Shown: piece after piece, positions 16,713-25,792 of the stretch
Numbering within the stretch: position 1 is the stretch's first letter
Layout of the letters: every line of letters starts with the position of its first letter
From: an uncultured Clostridia bacterium
GTDB taxonomy: Bacteria > Bacillota > Clostridia > Oscillospirales > Acutalibacteraceae
DNA length: 64,000 nucleotides
Assembly (NCBI GenBank): GCA_938034875.1
Contig: CALHND010000005.1
Coordinates: 186,001-250,000, forward strand
Direction: 5' to 3'
The notes under the pieces: model-generated
Database searches by the model: none
Seen by the model: the letters and a program-made list of their open reading frames with translations, nothing else
What the model was told of the DNA's origin: nothing
Position numbers and translations under genes: made by a program

Positions 16713-17444
16713 TTACAAAATGCAGTTAAGAAAATCGCGTGTGCGCTGTTCTTTAGGCGCAGTAAAAATTTCGCTCGGGGATCCTTGCTCCACAATAACG
16801 CCGTCGGACATAAATATTACTCGGTCAGCTACATCGCGTGCAAATCCCATTTCGTGAGTTACGACAACCATTGTCATCCCCTGCTCTGCAAGCTCCTTCA
16901 TTACTGCAAGAACTTCACCAACCATTTCCGGATCGAGCGCCGATGTCGGTTCGTCGAACAGCATTATGTCGGGATTCATGGCAAGAGAGCGTGCAATTGC
17001 TACACGCTGCTGCTGTCCTCCCGAAAGCTGACGCGGATATGAATCAGCCTTATCCTCAAGTCCGACACGACGAAGAAGATCGTAAGCTCGCTTCTCAGCT
17101 TCCGCTTTCGACATTATTTTAAGGTCGACAGGCGCAAGCATTATATTTTTTTTAACGGTCAGGTGCGAAAACAGGTTAAACTGCTGAAACACCATTCCGA
17201 TATTTTCCCTAACCTTATTTATATTAAGTTTTTTATCCGAAATCTCATATCCGTCAACCTCAATTGTACCTTCGGTTGACTCCTCCAGACGATTAAGACA
17301 ACGCAAAAAGGTCGATTTGCCCGAACCCGATGGTCCGATAAGGCAAACAACCTCGCCCTCGTCAATTTCTAAATCAATGCCGTTAAGAACATTGAGATCT
17401 CCGAAGGATTTATGAAGATTTTTTACTACTACTTTTTTTGTCAT
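16713..17444 (-). CDS. polar amino-acid ABC transporter ATP-binding protein
   Basis: 243 residues from the ATG at 17444, a start typical of the GlnQ/ArtP class ([15 protein letters not shown]). Walker [10 protein letters not shown] is at 37-45, Q-loop in MVFQQFNLF, signature LSGGQQQR, Walker [15 protein letters not shown] and H-loop VTHEMGFA. It powers the importer encoded by the two genes upstream and overlaps the permease gene by 35 bp. Confidence 0.92.
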   Translation of the reverse strand: MTKKVVVKNLHKSFGDLNVLNGIDLEIDEGEVVCLIGPSGSGKSTFLRCLNRLEESTEGTIEVDGYEISDKKLNINKVRENIGMVFQQFNLFSHLTVKKNIMLAPVDLKIMSKAEAEKRAYDLLRRVGLEDKADSYPRQLSGGQQQRVAIARSLAMNPDIMLFDEPTSALDPEMVGEVLAVMKELAEQGMTMVVVTHEMGFARDVADRVIFMSDGVIVEQGSPSEIFTAPKEQRTRDFLNCIL

Positions 17445-18105
17445 ATCTGAACTTCTTCTCCACAAACTTTGAAACAACCATAAGAGCTGATATAACTACT
17501 AAATAGCATATACCTACAAATATATATGTTTCAAAATAAATATAAGTGCTTGCGGAATACTGCTTTGCCTGATTGCATATTTCCTCCAAAGCAATAACCG
17601 AAAGAATGGATGTATCCTTAACTGTAATGATAAACTGGTTTACGATAGACGGTATTGTAATTTTAAACGCCTGCGGTAAAACTATGCGCGCCATCGTTCT
17701 TGAAGCAGGAATTCCGAGACTGCGTGCAGCCTCAACCTGTCCGACATCAACAGCCTGGATACCGCTGCGAAAAATTTCTGACAGATAAGCCCCTGCGTTT
17801 AAACTAAGAGTAATAACGCCCGCCATGAACTCCGATATAATAAAATTGGGGCTAACAGGCCTAATCATCATCGGTACACCGTAGTATACAATAAAAGCTT
17901 GTACAATCATTGGTGTGCCGCGTATAAGCCAAACATATACGGCGGAAATTGACCTCAGCACTTTGCTCTTTGACAATCCGAACAAGCATGAAATTAGACC
18001 AACTGCCATGCCGATTGCAAGCGAAACAACTGAAATCAATACAGTGACCTTTAAGCCACTTAAAATCATGGGCGTTGCTTCTTTTAATACAACTTCAAAC
18101 TGCAT
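17410..18105 (-). CDS. polar amino-acid ABC transporter permease
   Basis: 231 residues of the HisM/GlnP type. Five hydrophobic segments; the EAA loop [20 protein letters not shown] contacts the ATPase. [14 protein letters not shown] in the second helix region is the usual family text. A single permease suggests a homodimeric channel. It lies between the solute-binding protein and the ATPase in one operon, with a hairpin in the gap after the binding-protein gene. Confidence 0.92.
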   Translation of the reverse strand: MQFEVVLKEATPMILSGLKVTVLISVVSLAIGMAVGLISCLFGLSKSKVLRSISAVYVWLIRGTPMIVQAFIVYYGVPMMIRPVSPNFIISEFMAGVITLSLNAGAYLSEIFRSGIQAVDVGQVEAARSLGIPASRTMARIVLPQAFKITIPSIVNQFIITVKDTSILSVIALEEICNQAKQYSASTYIYFETYIFVGICYLVVISALMVVSKFVEKKFRYDKKSSSKKSS

Positions 18106-18135
18106 ATCTTTTAATCACTCAAATACATCAAAATT

Positions 18136-18165
18136 GATTCGCATGGCAACTGTGTACCATGCGAA
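18136..18165 (-). promoter_or_regulatory. intercistronic stem-loop after the binding-protein gene
   Basis: A 10-bp perfect stem ATTCGCATGG/CCATGCGAAT with no T-run. In ABC operons such a hairpin usually stabilises the upstream binding-protein message or partly terminates, giving more binding protein than permease. Confidence 0.55.
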
Positions 18166-18191
18166 TCATGCGGTTAACTGCCAATATATGA

Positions 18192-18971
18192 TTACAGGCC
18201 GTATTTTGCCAGAATCATATCATATTCGCCGCTTGCCTTAATATTTGCAAGACCGGCATTAAATTTTTGAATCAATTCTGCGTTTGTGCCCTTCTTAACG
18301 GCAAAACCGTACTGGCTGGGGTTAAACTTTTCACCGACTGTCTTAAGAGCGACGCCGTTTTTAATGGCGTGGCTGATAACTGAAAAATCCTCGAAACAAG
18401 CAACACAGTTTCCGTTGAGAATTGCTTGATACTGCTCATTAGAGCCCTCAAAAGCCTTTGTTGTGTAGCCGTATTTATCCTTATTTTGCTCCGCAAACTT
18501 ACCGCCCATTGTGCCATTTTTTGCGGCAACAGCCTTGCCATTTAAATCCTCAAGGCTTTTTATATCGCTGTCGGCGGCAACAACCATAACCTGGCCGTCC
18601 TCAAAATATCCATCAGAAAAATCAAAGATTTTTTTGCGTTCATCATTTATAGTCATACCCGCAATAACGCCGTCTGCTTGGCCTGCCTGAACCTTTGCAA
18701 GAGCTGGGTCAAATCCAACATTAAGCATTTCATATTTAATGTTCTGATCCTTTGCAACAGCTTCCATAATATCCATGTCAATGCCTACATATTTGCCGGT
18801 TTTCTGGTCATATGACTCGAAGGGTGCAAATGCATTATCAGAAACGATTGTGTAAACCTTTTCTCCAGTGTCAGCGTCAGTTTTAGTGGCTTTGTTACCA
18901 CAGCCTGCTGCGCATGCTATTAACATAAGCAGTGAAAGAGCGAGAGCAAGTATACGAGAAACTTTTTTCAT
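18192..18971 (-). CDS. amino-acid ABC transporter substrate-binding lipoprotein
   Basis: 259 residues, SBP_bac_3 family. Signal peptide at 1-19 (basic KK, long Leu/Ala core) ends in LIAC with a second cysteine four residues later (AAGC), so either could be lipidated. Family text: YTIVSDNAFAPFE, GIDMDIMEAVAKD, DGVIAGMTINDERKKIFDFS, and a C-terminal LIQKFNAGLANIKASGEYD. It presents a polar amino acid or opine to the permease. The exact ligand cannot be read. Promoter at 19002-19030. Confidence 0.9.
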   Translation of the reverse strand: MKKVSRILALALSLLMLIACAAGCGNKATKTDADTGEKVYTIVSDNAFAPFESYDQKTGKYVGIDMDIMEAVAKDQNIKYEMLNVGFDPALAKVQAGQADGVIAGMTINDERKKIFDFSDGYFEDGQVMVVAADSDIKSLEDLNGKAVAAKNGTMGGKFAEQNKDKYGYTTKAFEGSNEQYQAILNGNCVACFEDFSVISHAIKNGVALKTVGEKFNPSQYGFAVKKGTNAELIQKFNAGLANIKASGEYDMILAKYGL

Positions 18972-19001
18972 ATTATTACCCCTCCATGAAATATTAATTT
19001 T

Positions 19002-19030
19002 ATTTTACATTATATTTATTAGTATGTCAA
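19002..19030 (-). promoter_or_regulatory. sigma-A promoter of the amino-acid importer operon
   Basis: On the minus strand TTGACA, 17-base spacer, TAAAAT. Confidence 0.75.
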
Positions 19031-19067
19031 GAAAAGGCATGACAGTTCTGAGTCTCATAATAAATTG

Positions 19068-19598
19068 TTATTGCACGACAGAATTCATATATTTTTCAAA
19101 ACGGAACATGCCCTCAAAATATTTAATATCCGGAAATTCATCTTCAGTTTCATTTGGATCTTTATGATATTTATTAAAAAACTCCACAATATGAAAACCG
19201 CAACAATTCACATAAAAATGAATATTGCGTTTTTGAAAATACGGAGTGCATGTCTCCCATATTTTTGTTTCAGGGTGCAATTGTTCAATTGATTCCCAAA
19301 TCTTGTGACCAACTCCCCTGCTTTGCTCCCCAACTTTTACATACAAAAAATCAAGATGGTTGTGCTGTTTTTTATCATCAATTATTACAATTGCACCGCC
19401 GACTACATTTCCATCCAAAACCGCTTCATAAGCTCTGGCGCCGTTAGCCATGAGGGAACGGTCAATATGGCTTTCGGGAAGGATTTCTTCGTTCATTTCG
19501 CCAAATTCCTCAACTGCGCCCTTCTGAAATGCAGCCTGCATGTCCTGTTTGAACTGTTTTACATGTTCCTCGCAAAGAGGAATAAGCTCAAACCCCAT
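19068..19598 (-). CDS. GNAT-family N-acetyltransferase
   Basis: 176 residues from the ATG at 19598, nine bases after AGGAG; the ATG at 19607 abuts the RBS. The central strand pair (VVGGAIVIIDD, LDFLYVKVGEQSRGVGHKIWESIE) contains the Q/RxxGxG/A acetyl-CoA pyrophosphate loop as QSRGVG. C-terminal FHIVEFFNK is typical. It acetylates a small molecule or peptide that cannot be named from sequence. It stands alone, downstream of the tRNA genes. Confidence 0.85.
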   Translation of the reverse strand: MGFELIPLCEEHVKQFKQDMQAAFQKGAVEEFGEMNEEILPESHIDRSLMANGARAYEAVLDGNVVGGAIVIIDDKKQHNHLDFLYVKVGEQSRGVGHKIWESIEQLHPETKIWETCTPYFQKRNIHFYVNCCGFHIVEFFNKYHKDPNETEDEFPDIKYFEGMFRFEKYMNSVVQ

Positions 19599-19867
19599 AT
19601 TATTCATCTCCTAATTACAATTAAATTAACAATTAAATTATCGCCAGTCAAAAATCACCTTTGCATAAAAGTGCACGATTAGGCTATACTTTCTACACCG
19701 CTGTCATTAATAAAATGTTTCTATTATAAAAAACGATACCACATATTCGTACTGGTTGCAAGTATGGAGAAGCTCTCCTTTTAATGTTATCCGTGAAAAA
19801 ATATATGTCGCGGCGCTTGTGACTCACCCTCGCATTTGTCACCTGTGTTTAAATTGCATAAGCACAA

Positions 19868-19904
19868 AAAAACAAGCGGAGACGCAAAATACGTCTTCGC
19901 TTGT
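19868..19904 (-). terminator. terminator of tRNA-Ser(GCU)
   Basis: A 14-bp stem with one mismatch (AACAAGCG...CGCTTGTT) is followed on the minus strand by T7. Confidence 0.8.
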
Positions 19905-19905
19905 T

Positions 19906-19995
19906 TGGCGCAGAAGGAGGGATTTGAACCCTCGCGCCGGTTACCCGACCTACTCCCTTAGCAGGGGAGCCCCTTCACCACTTGGGTACTTCTGC
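19906..19995 (-). tRNA. tRNA-Ser (anticodon GCU)
   Basis: Acceptor GCAGAAG/CTTCTGC, discriminator G, encoded CCA, long variable arm, and anticodon loop CTGCTAA (reads AGC/AGU). Confidence 0.93.
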
Positions 19996-20049
19996 ATGGT
20001 GAAAAACTTTTGTAAAATATTTATCAGGCTGTTGCCTGTTAAAGTCGTT

Positions 20050-20138
20050 TGGCGGAGAGAGTGGGATTCGAACCCACGGTGCCTTGCGACACGACGGTTT
20101 TCAAGACCGTTCCGTTATGACCACTTCGGTATCTCTCC
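20050..20138 (-). tRNA. tRNA-Ser (anticodon UGA)
   Basis: Acceptor GGAGAGA/TCTCTCC, discriminator G, encoded CCA, long variable arm, anticodon loop CTTGAAA (reads UCA family). 54 bp upstream of the GCU gene on the same strand, probably one transcript. Confidence 0.93.
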
Positions 20139-20363
20139 GTAGATGCACCCCCGTAGATGCAAAAAATATATTATCATATTAAAGACTGTCTGTCAAGCAT
20201 CAATCGGGATTTTATGATTAAAAAATCAAATTGCCAAAATATGTTTAACCGCTTCTTTTTTTCACATTATTTCATTTGGATTTTTTGTTTTCATGATAAA
20301 TATTTTTAGTGAAACCATATTGTTAAAACAGCAATTAATACTGTCTGTATATTTAAAAATTTC

Positions 20364-20391
20364 TTGATTTATATTAAAAAAGGTTTATAAT
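20364..20391 (+). promoter_or_regulatory. sigma-A promoter of guaA
   Basis: TTGATT, 16-base spacer, TATAAT. The rest of 20139-20450 is AT-rich and I see no purine riboswitch core in it. Confidence 0.6.
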
Positions 20392-20450
20392 ACTAACATA
20401 ATATATTCTTGTCATATCTTATGACGAAATTAAAAAAAGGAGTAGTTTAA

Positions 20451-21431
20451 ATGGATTACAATAAAAGGCCGGACGATATGGCCCGAATTACCACCAAAGA
20501 ACTCGCTGACAAATTTATTGAAGAACAGGTTGAGCTCATTCGGAAGCAGGTTGGAGACAGAAAAGTATTGCTTGCTCTTTCCGGCGGTGTTGATTCATCA
20601 GTTGTTGCCGCATTACTCATTAAAGCAATTGGCAAACAGCTTGTTTGCGTTCATGTAAACCACGGTCTCATGCGCAAAGGTGAAAGCGAATCGGTCATCG
20701 AAGTTTTCAAAAACCAGCTTGACGCTAACCTAATTTACATTGATGCTACCGACCGTTTTCTAGATAAACTGGCCGGCGTTTCCGACCCTGAAACAAAGCG
20801 TAAAATCATCGGTGCTGAGTTTATCGTTGTTTTTGACGAGGAAGCTCGCAAACTTACTGACGTTGATTTTCTTGCACAGGGAACAATTTACCCCGATATT
20901 CTTGAAAGCGACGGCGTTAAAGCACACCACAACGTCGGCGGTCTGCCTGAAGATATGCATTTTGAACTTGTTGAGCCGGTTAAGCTGTTGTATAAAGATG
21001 AAGTTCGCGTTGTCGGTTCTGCCCTCGGTCTCCCCGACTCAATGGTCAACCGTCAGCCCTTCCCCGGCCCTGGACTTGGCGTTCGCTGCCTCGGCGCTAT
21101 TACTCGCGACAGACTTCACGCTTTGCGCGAAGCTGATGCAATTTTAAGAGACGAATTTGATAAAAATGGTCTTGCGGGAAAAGTATGGCAGTATTTTATC
21201 GCAGTTCCTGATATCAAAAGCGTTGGTGTTAAAGATTCAAAGCGTTACGAAGGTTGGCCTGCTATTATCCGAGCCGTTAACACAACCGACGCAATGAGCG
21301 CAACCATTGAAGAAATCCCATACGCTATTTTGCATAAAATCACCGACCGCATCACAAATGAGGTCGACGGAATAAACCGCGTTTTATATGATCTTACTCC
21401 AAAGCCAATCGGCACCATTGAGTGGGAGTAA
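20451..21431 (+). CDS. guaA: GMP synthase, ATP-pyrophosphatase subunit without glutaminase domain
   Basis: 326 residues. It aminates XMP to GMP after adenylation. PP-loop SGGVDSS at 44-50, substrate text [47 protein letters not shown], and the C-terminal dimerisation end [12 protein letters not shown] are all present. The class I glutamine amidotransferase half (about 190 residues, with its catalytic Cys-His-Glu) is absent, and no such gene is adjacent. Either a separate subunit elsewhere supplies ammonia, as in archaeal two-subunit enzymes, or free ammonium is used. RBS AAAAAGGAG is good, so this is the natural start rather than a truncation. Confidence 0.88.
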   Translation: MDYNKRPDDMARITTKELADKFIEEQVELIRKQVGDRKVLLALSGGVDSSVVAALLIKAIGKQLVCVHVNHGLMRKGESESVIEVFKNQLDANLIYIDATDRFLDKLAGVSDPETKRKIIGAEFIVVFDEEARKLTDVDFLAQGTIYPDILESDGVKAHHNVGGLPEDMHFELVEPVKLLYKDEVRVVGSALGLPDSMVNRQPFPGPGLGVRCLGAITRDRLHALREADAILRDEFDKNGLAGKVWQYFIAVPDIKSVGVKDSKRYEGWPAIIRAVNTTDAMSATIEEIPYAILHKITDRITNEVDGINRVLYDLTPKPIGTIEWE

Positions 21432-21526
21432 TAGCAAAACGCCGCAAAGCCTTGATATGACTGGATTTTTCAGTTTCAAAAAAGGCGTTTGGCAACGTTT
21501 TGGCAACATCTGAATTATTTATATAA

Positions 21527-21567
21527 AAAGAGCTAACTGATTTTTGAAGTCAGTTAGCTCTTTTTTT
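21527..21567 (+). terminator. guaA terminator
   Basis: A 14-bp perfect stem (AAAGAGCTAACTGA and complement) with T7. Confidence 0.85.
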
Positions 21568-21760
21568 CCTTTGCATATGTAGATAATTACCAACTCAAAA
21601 AATCAAATGTATTGGCCTTTTGTAATTTCACCGCTACGATACTTTTTCAGCTTGCTCTGCCCCGGCGGCCATTTACAAAATAGAATCAGATGCTATTCTG
21701 CTATTCTCAAGCTTAAAAGCAGCACCGTTTTCGGTTGCGGTTATTGTAGCTAAATTTTGA
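21568..21760 (-). other. gap with possible gene debris
   Basis: No complete frame. On the minus strand a short coding-like stretch (ITATENGAAFKLENSRIASD) ends in a stop, and looks like the tail of a lost gene. Nothing else seen. Confidence 0.25.
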
Positions 21761-22483
21761 TTATTTTTTGCAATATGCTTCTATTGCTGCAGAGGCAAAC
21801 TCTGCAGTACCATCAGCATGCTTATCAATGTTATTCTTGAAGCGTTCATCAAGTACATACATCTGACCGAGACCAGCTAAAATCTCATTTGTACAAAGAT
21901 AGTAATTTTCGTCTATATAGCTCTGCAGCGATTTCACAAGGTTCTGAGCCTCGGTAGAATCTGGCTCTTCACCATTTTTCATACATACTGCAAACTCTGC
22001 GAAGATATCATTCAATCCCTCGACAAAGTTATTCCATTTGTCTTTTGAATAATCCTTCGTTTTTTCTGCATATTCCTTGTATGCGTTAGTTTTGCCCCAT
22101 TTTTCTTTTGCCTCTGCTTTGTATTTTTCAAATTCGCTATTATCAAATGCTCCCATAATATTTTCTCCTTTTACAGCATCGTCAATGGAAGAAATTAACC
22201 TCTCCAACCGTTCTTTTTTAAGTAAGAGCAGGTTCTTTTGTGCTTTCATTGCCTTTTCCTTATCATAATTCGGGGATGATAAAATCTCTGCAATGCTCTT
22301 TAAAGAAAAATCCAGTTCACGATAAAAAAGAATCTCTTGCATGCGAAGAAGTGAGCTTTCGTCGTAATAACGATAGCCTGTGGTACTGTCAACATAGGCA
22401 GGTGCCAGCAATCCTATTTCATCGTAATAATGCAGTGTGCGCACACTTACACCAGCAAACTCGGCAAATTCTTTAATTTGCAT
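21761..22483 (-). CDS. MerR-family regulator with TipAS-type ligand domain
   Basis: 240 residues from ATG 22483; an in-frame TTG at 22489 is better spaced from GAGGTGA and may be the real start. The MerR winged helix (IKEFAEFAGVSVRTLHYYDE, GLLAPAYVDSTTGYRYYD) is followed by a dimerisation coiled coil to about 115. A C-terminal TipAS-like domain follows (KWNNFVEGLNDIFAEFAVCM, the helical segment LVKSLQSYIDENYYLCTNEI). TipAL-type proteins sense thiopeptide or other hydrophobic drugs. No efflux gene is adjacent, so the target is unknown. Confidence 0.87.
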   Translation of the reverse strand: MQIKEFAEFAGVSVRTLHYYDEIGLLAPAYVDSTTGYRYYDESSLLRMQEILFYRELDFSLKSIAEILSSPNYDKEKAMKAQKNLLLLKKERLERLISSIDDAVKGENIMGAFDNSEFEKYKAEAKEKWGKTNAYKEYAEKTKDYSKDKWNNFVEGLNDIFAEFAVCMKNGEEPDSTEAQNLVKSLQSYIDENYYLCTNEILAGLGQMYVLDERFKNNIDKHADGTAEFASAAIEAYCKK

Positions 22484-22656
22484 TTTCAATTTTATCACCT
22501 CACAAAACAGAGTATACACTATGACGGAGCGTGAGAGTCAATACCTTTTTTAAAGTTCGCTTTTTATTTAAAGCAGAACTGTTTTACAGATTTTACTGTA
22601 TACGGCACTGAGTGGGAAATATGGAACTTTCGACATCTTAATTAAGTCTTTACTGC

Positions 22657-24048
22657 TCATTTTATTTGGCCTAATACATCCTCAATATTCGCAACAATTC
22701 CATAATCGGCATACTCAAATAACGTCGCATCTTTGTCAGGGTTTATAGCGATAACCGTGCCCGACTGTTGCATACCGACAATATGGTGAACCGCTCCCGA
22801 TACGCCTATTGCAATATATACCGGCGGACTTACTGTTTTCCCGGTAAGTCCCACCTGTAAGCTATACGGCAGGATATTGTTATCAACTGATTTTCTCGTG
22901 GTTGACATATTGGCACCAATTTGATCAGCAAATGCCTTAATTTTTTCAAGACTATCTTTAGCACCCCAACCTGCCGCAACAACAATATCTCCGCTGTTTT
23001 GAGTTGTTCTTACGGTTGCCATCGCAGGTATGGTAACACTTTCTATTTTTGCAATTATACTGCCCGAAAGCGCAGGACGGTACATATACAAAGATTTTCC
23101 GTCGGTTTCGAGCAATGTGCAGTCTGCACAAAGACCTAATCCGAGTTTAGCGGCAACCTGCGCCGATAATTTTTTAGAGAGAGCATCGCTACCCCAAAGC
23201 ACAGCGTTTGGTTTAAACTCGGTTATTTTTTCGGCCAACTCATCCGCATTGCCAATAGGCAACACGGTTATATCATCGCTTATTGTCTCGGCAAAACTTC
23301 GCGGAGTCTCTCCAACTATACATACTTTGGAAAGCTTTGTATCTGAGCTGTTTAAAACCTCAACCTTTTCTCTGTCTTTTTTAAGTCCCGCGTCGATAGC
23401 ATTTTGCAGTTCGGAAAATGAAATGAACTTGCATTTTCTTTTGCCCGATTCGTTATTAAAGGTTTTTAAAACCCTTGTAGGCGAGCCTTTAAGACCACAT
23501 TTTTCCTCTTCTGCGCCAATATCGCAAGCATTCCAAACCTCTACCTCACCTATTTTTGAAAAAATACTTGGTAGTCTTAAATTATTTATTCTTTCTATGG
23601 TAAGTAGTGCCGGCAGTGTAACTGTTTGGTTGCCCATATCTCGTGTGGTGCAGCTAACGCTCTCACCTATTTCATTAATACTCATAACATTGGTTATAAG
23701 ACTTGTGTTTGCCATTACTGAAAGCATAATTCCAGTCTGTGCGGTATCTCCGACAAGGGTCTGTCTTCCGCAGAAAATAAGATCAGGTTTTATTTTTTTT
23801 ACCGCCAAAGACAAGGCATATGCGGTAGCAATCGTATCCGCACCCGCAAAGGCCTTATCTGATAAAAGTATAGCATTTTTAGCACCAAGGCGGGTCAATT
23901 TCAAAAGAAAATCCTTTACAGTTAGCGGACCCATGCTAATAATTACAACCTCGGCATTTTTTATTTTTAAAGCCGCCTCGTACGCGCAGGCATCAAATAG
24001 ATTAATTTCACCGTCAATTCCCTGACGAATACAAACAAGTATTTTCAT
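22657..24048 (-). CDS. fused electron transfer flavoprotein, EtfB-EtfA in one chain
   Basis: 463 residues from ATG 24048 (MKILVCIRQ). Residues 1 to about 215 resemble EtfB (ADTIATAYALSLAVKKIKPD, GRQTLVGDTAQTG, LPALLTIERINNLRLPS). About 230-463 resemble EtfA, ending in the FAD-binding domain (GLTGKTVSPPVYIAIGVSGA, VHHIVGMQQSGTVIAINPD, EYADYGIVANIEDVL). Separate EtfB plus EtfA usually total about 580 residues, so the linker and EtfA N-terminus are shortened. It should take electrons from the FAD/Fe-S dehydrogenase encoded upstream in this operon. Last gene of the eight-gene cluster. Confidence 0.87.
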   Translation of the reverse strand: MKILVCIRQGIDGEINLFDACAYEAALKIKNAEVVIISMGPLTVKDFLLKLTRLGAKNAILLSDKAFAGADTIATAYALSLAVKKIKPDLIFCGRQTLVGDTAQTGIMLSVMANTSLITNVMSINEIGESVSCTTRDMGNQTVTLPALLTIERINNLRLPSIFSKIGEVEVWNACDIGAEEEKCGLKGSPTRVLKTFNNESGKRKCKFISFSELQNAIDAGLKKDREKVEVLNSSDTKLSKVCIVGETPRSFAETISDDITVLPIGNADELAEKITEFKPNAVLWGSDALSKKLSAQVAAKLGLGLCADCTLLETDGKSLYMYRPALSGSIIAKIESVTIPAMATVRTTQNSGDIVVAAGWGAKDSLEKIKAFADQIGANMSTTRKSVDNNILPYSLQVGLTGKTVSPPVYIAIGVSGAVHHIVGMQQSGTVIAINPDKDATLFEYADYGIVANIEDVLGQIK

Positions 24049-24049
24049 A

Positions 24050-25519
24050 TTATCTCTCACTGTATATAGGTGCTAATGCATCGTGTATCTTCTTATAAAC
24101 TTCGAATACCTTACGATATTTAGGTGTATTTTCGGGGTTTGGATATGTGATATCAGCCTGTTTCACACACTTTAGAACTGCGTCTTCCGCATCCTTAAAT
24201 ACTCCTGACGCAATACCTGCAAGCATAGCCGAACCAAAAGAAGAGTCACTGCTTTCGGTAGTTTTAAGAGCAATACCTAAAGTATCGGCAATCATTTGAC
24301 GCCAAAGTTTACCCTTTGTACCACCACCGATGGAGGTTGCCACCGAATTATAAGGTATATTAAGACTATCAAGGTAAATCTTACTGTCAAGTAAAGAATA
24401 TGCCACGCCCTCTAAAACAGCCCTTGTAAAATGCGCCTTAGTGTGGGTAGCACGAACGCCAGTAAAACTTCCGCAAAGCATTGGGTCGGCATAAGGAGTT
24501 AATTCGCCATTTAAATATGGATGAAAAATCATACCATCACATCCAATAGGAAGTTTAGCAGCTTCGTCATCAAGTACTTTGTAATCTCCTCCGAAGGTAT
24601 CTCTATACCAACGATAGGATGATGCGCAAGATTTTGTAGCAGTACCCGGATACCAAAGTCCCTCTGCAATATGGGAATAGTTCACCAAATGTCTATCAGG
24701 ATAAGGCTTATCTGTAATAACACAAATTCTACCTGCTGTTGCAAGTTTTACCGTTACATCACCTTTTTTAACTGCACCACTTGCGAAAACCTCCATAACA
24801 GTATCAGTTGTACCGCAAACAACAGGTGTGCCAACCTTTAAGTTTGTGGCTTTTGCCGCTTTTTCGGTTACATTACCAATAATATCAGTAGGCTTTACAA
24901 TGGGCGGAAGCATATCTGGTGTTATGCTCGCAAGAGCACAAAGTTCACTATCCCACTGCATTTTATTGCAATCAAACAGCATACTGCCCTCTGCTTCAAT
25001 AAAATCAGTGCAGAAAACATCTGTTAAAAAGTAACGAACATAATCCTTTTCAAAAAATATGTAGCTTACCTGTTCAAACATTTGGGGTTCGTTCGCCTTA
25101 AGCCATATAAGTTGAGGAAGGGTCCAGATAGTATCAGGCTTATGAAATGTTATTTTAAATATGTCTTCTCCTAATTTTTCTCTTAACTTATCCGCTTCAG
25201 CTCGGCTTCTTGTATCGGTCCAATGAATAGCGTTTCTGAGCGGTTTAAAATTTTTATCACATACAATAGATGTGTGTGTGGCAGAGTCAAGTGCGACAGC
25301 CAAAATATCCCCTGCATCTATACCGCTTTTAGAAAGCAACGACTTACTGTTTTCGCAAAGAGCTTCAATCCAATGTTGAGGGTTTTGCTCGCAGGCGCCG
25401 TTTTCAGGATAAAGCGTTGGATATTCTACAGTATTTTCAGCAATAATACTGCCGTTTGTATCAATAAGCGTTGCCTTTGAAGCTCCGCCGCCAAAATCTA
25501 TGCCTAAAAGGTATTTCAT
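24050..25519 (-). CDS. FGGY-family carbohydrate kinase
   Basis: 489 residues, two actin-like ATPase halves. N-terminal LLGIDFGGGASKATLID is the phosphate-1 motif; WTDTRSRAEAD and DTIWTLPQLIWLK match xylulokinase-type sugar binding. GTTDTVMEVFASGAVKKGD is the second-half ATP motif and SIGGGTKGKLWRQMIAD the adenosine motif. Closest in feel to xylulokinases, but ligand specificity cannot be read. It ends 1 bp before the Etf start. Two kinases in one cluster (this and the PfkB protein) suggest two phosphorylated intermediates or a branched substrate range. Confidence 0.85.
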   Translation of the reverse strand: MKYLLGIDFGGGASKATLIDTNGSIIAENTVEYPTLYPENGACEQNPQHWIEALCENSKSLLSKSGIDAGDILAVALDSATHTSIVCDKNFKPLRNAIHWTDTRSRAEADKLREKLGEDIFKITFHKPDTIWTLPQLIWLKANEPQMFEQVSYIFFEKDYVRYFLTDVFCTDFIEAEGSMLFDCNKMQWDSELCALASITPDMLPPIVKPTDIIGNVTEKAAKATNLKVGTPVVCGTTDTVMEVFASGAVKKGDVTVKLATAGRICVITDKPYPDRHLVNYSHIAEGLWYPGTATKSCASSYRWYRDTFGGDYKVLDDEAAKLPIGCDGMIFHPYLNGELTPYADPMLCGSFTGVRATHTKAHFTRAVLEGVAYSLLDSKIYLDSLNIPYNSVATSIGGGTKGKLWRQMIADTLGIALKTTESSDSSFGSAMLAGIASGVFKDAEDAVLKCVKQADITYPNPENTPKYRKVFEVYKKIHDALAPIYSER

Positions 25520-25792
25520 TTTAAATATCCCTTTCTAAAATAAATATAGAAAACATAATCGAAATTGTTATAAACATTAAATTTCATATTAAGCCATAAA
25601 GATAAGCAATACAAGCATCTGATTTATTTAGAACGCAGAACACCCACTCGGTTTCGTTGTAATCGAGACTTTTAAGCTCTGCACCAATCTTAATAATTAT
25701 TGCTGTTATAAATTTGATTTTATTGTAATTATAATACTACCTATTTTAGCACAATAGAGATATGCAAAAAAGCATATCTCTATTTTTATTTT
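25520..25792 (-). promoter_or_regulatory. gap with stem-loop between the IolB-like and FGGY genes
   Basis: A perfect 10-bp stem AGAGATATGC/GCATATCTCT (25756-25781) follows the IolB-like stop by 11 bp. It has a T-rich tract only on the plus strand. For the minus-strand operon it is a processing or partial-termination hairpin. The remaining 230 bp is AT-rich, with no coding sequence seen and no clear promoter, although this gap is the largest in the operon and an internal promoter is plausible. Confidence 0.5.

Noticed and set aside
19756..20142. 128-codon plus frame over two tRNA genes
   Set aside because: Both tRNAs are clear on the opposite strand; the frame is their shadow.
20139..20450. 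Purine riboswitch before guaA
   Set aside because: No conserved purine-aptamer loops are visible; only a promoter.
23030..24025. 331-codon open frame opposite the fused Etf gene
   Set aside because: It mirrors the Etf coding frame, has no RBS and Ser/Leu-rich shadow composition.
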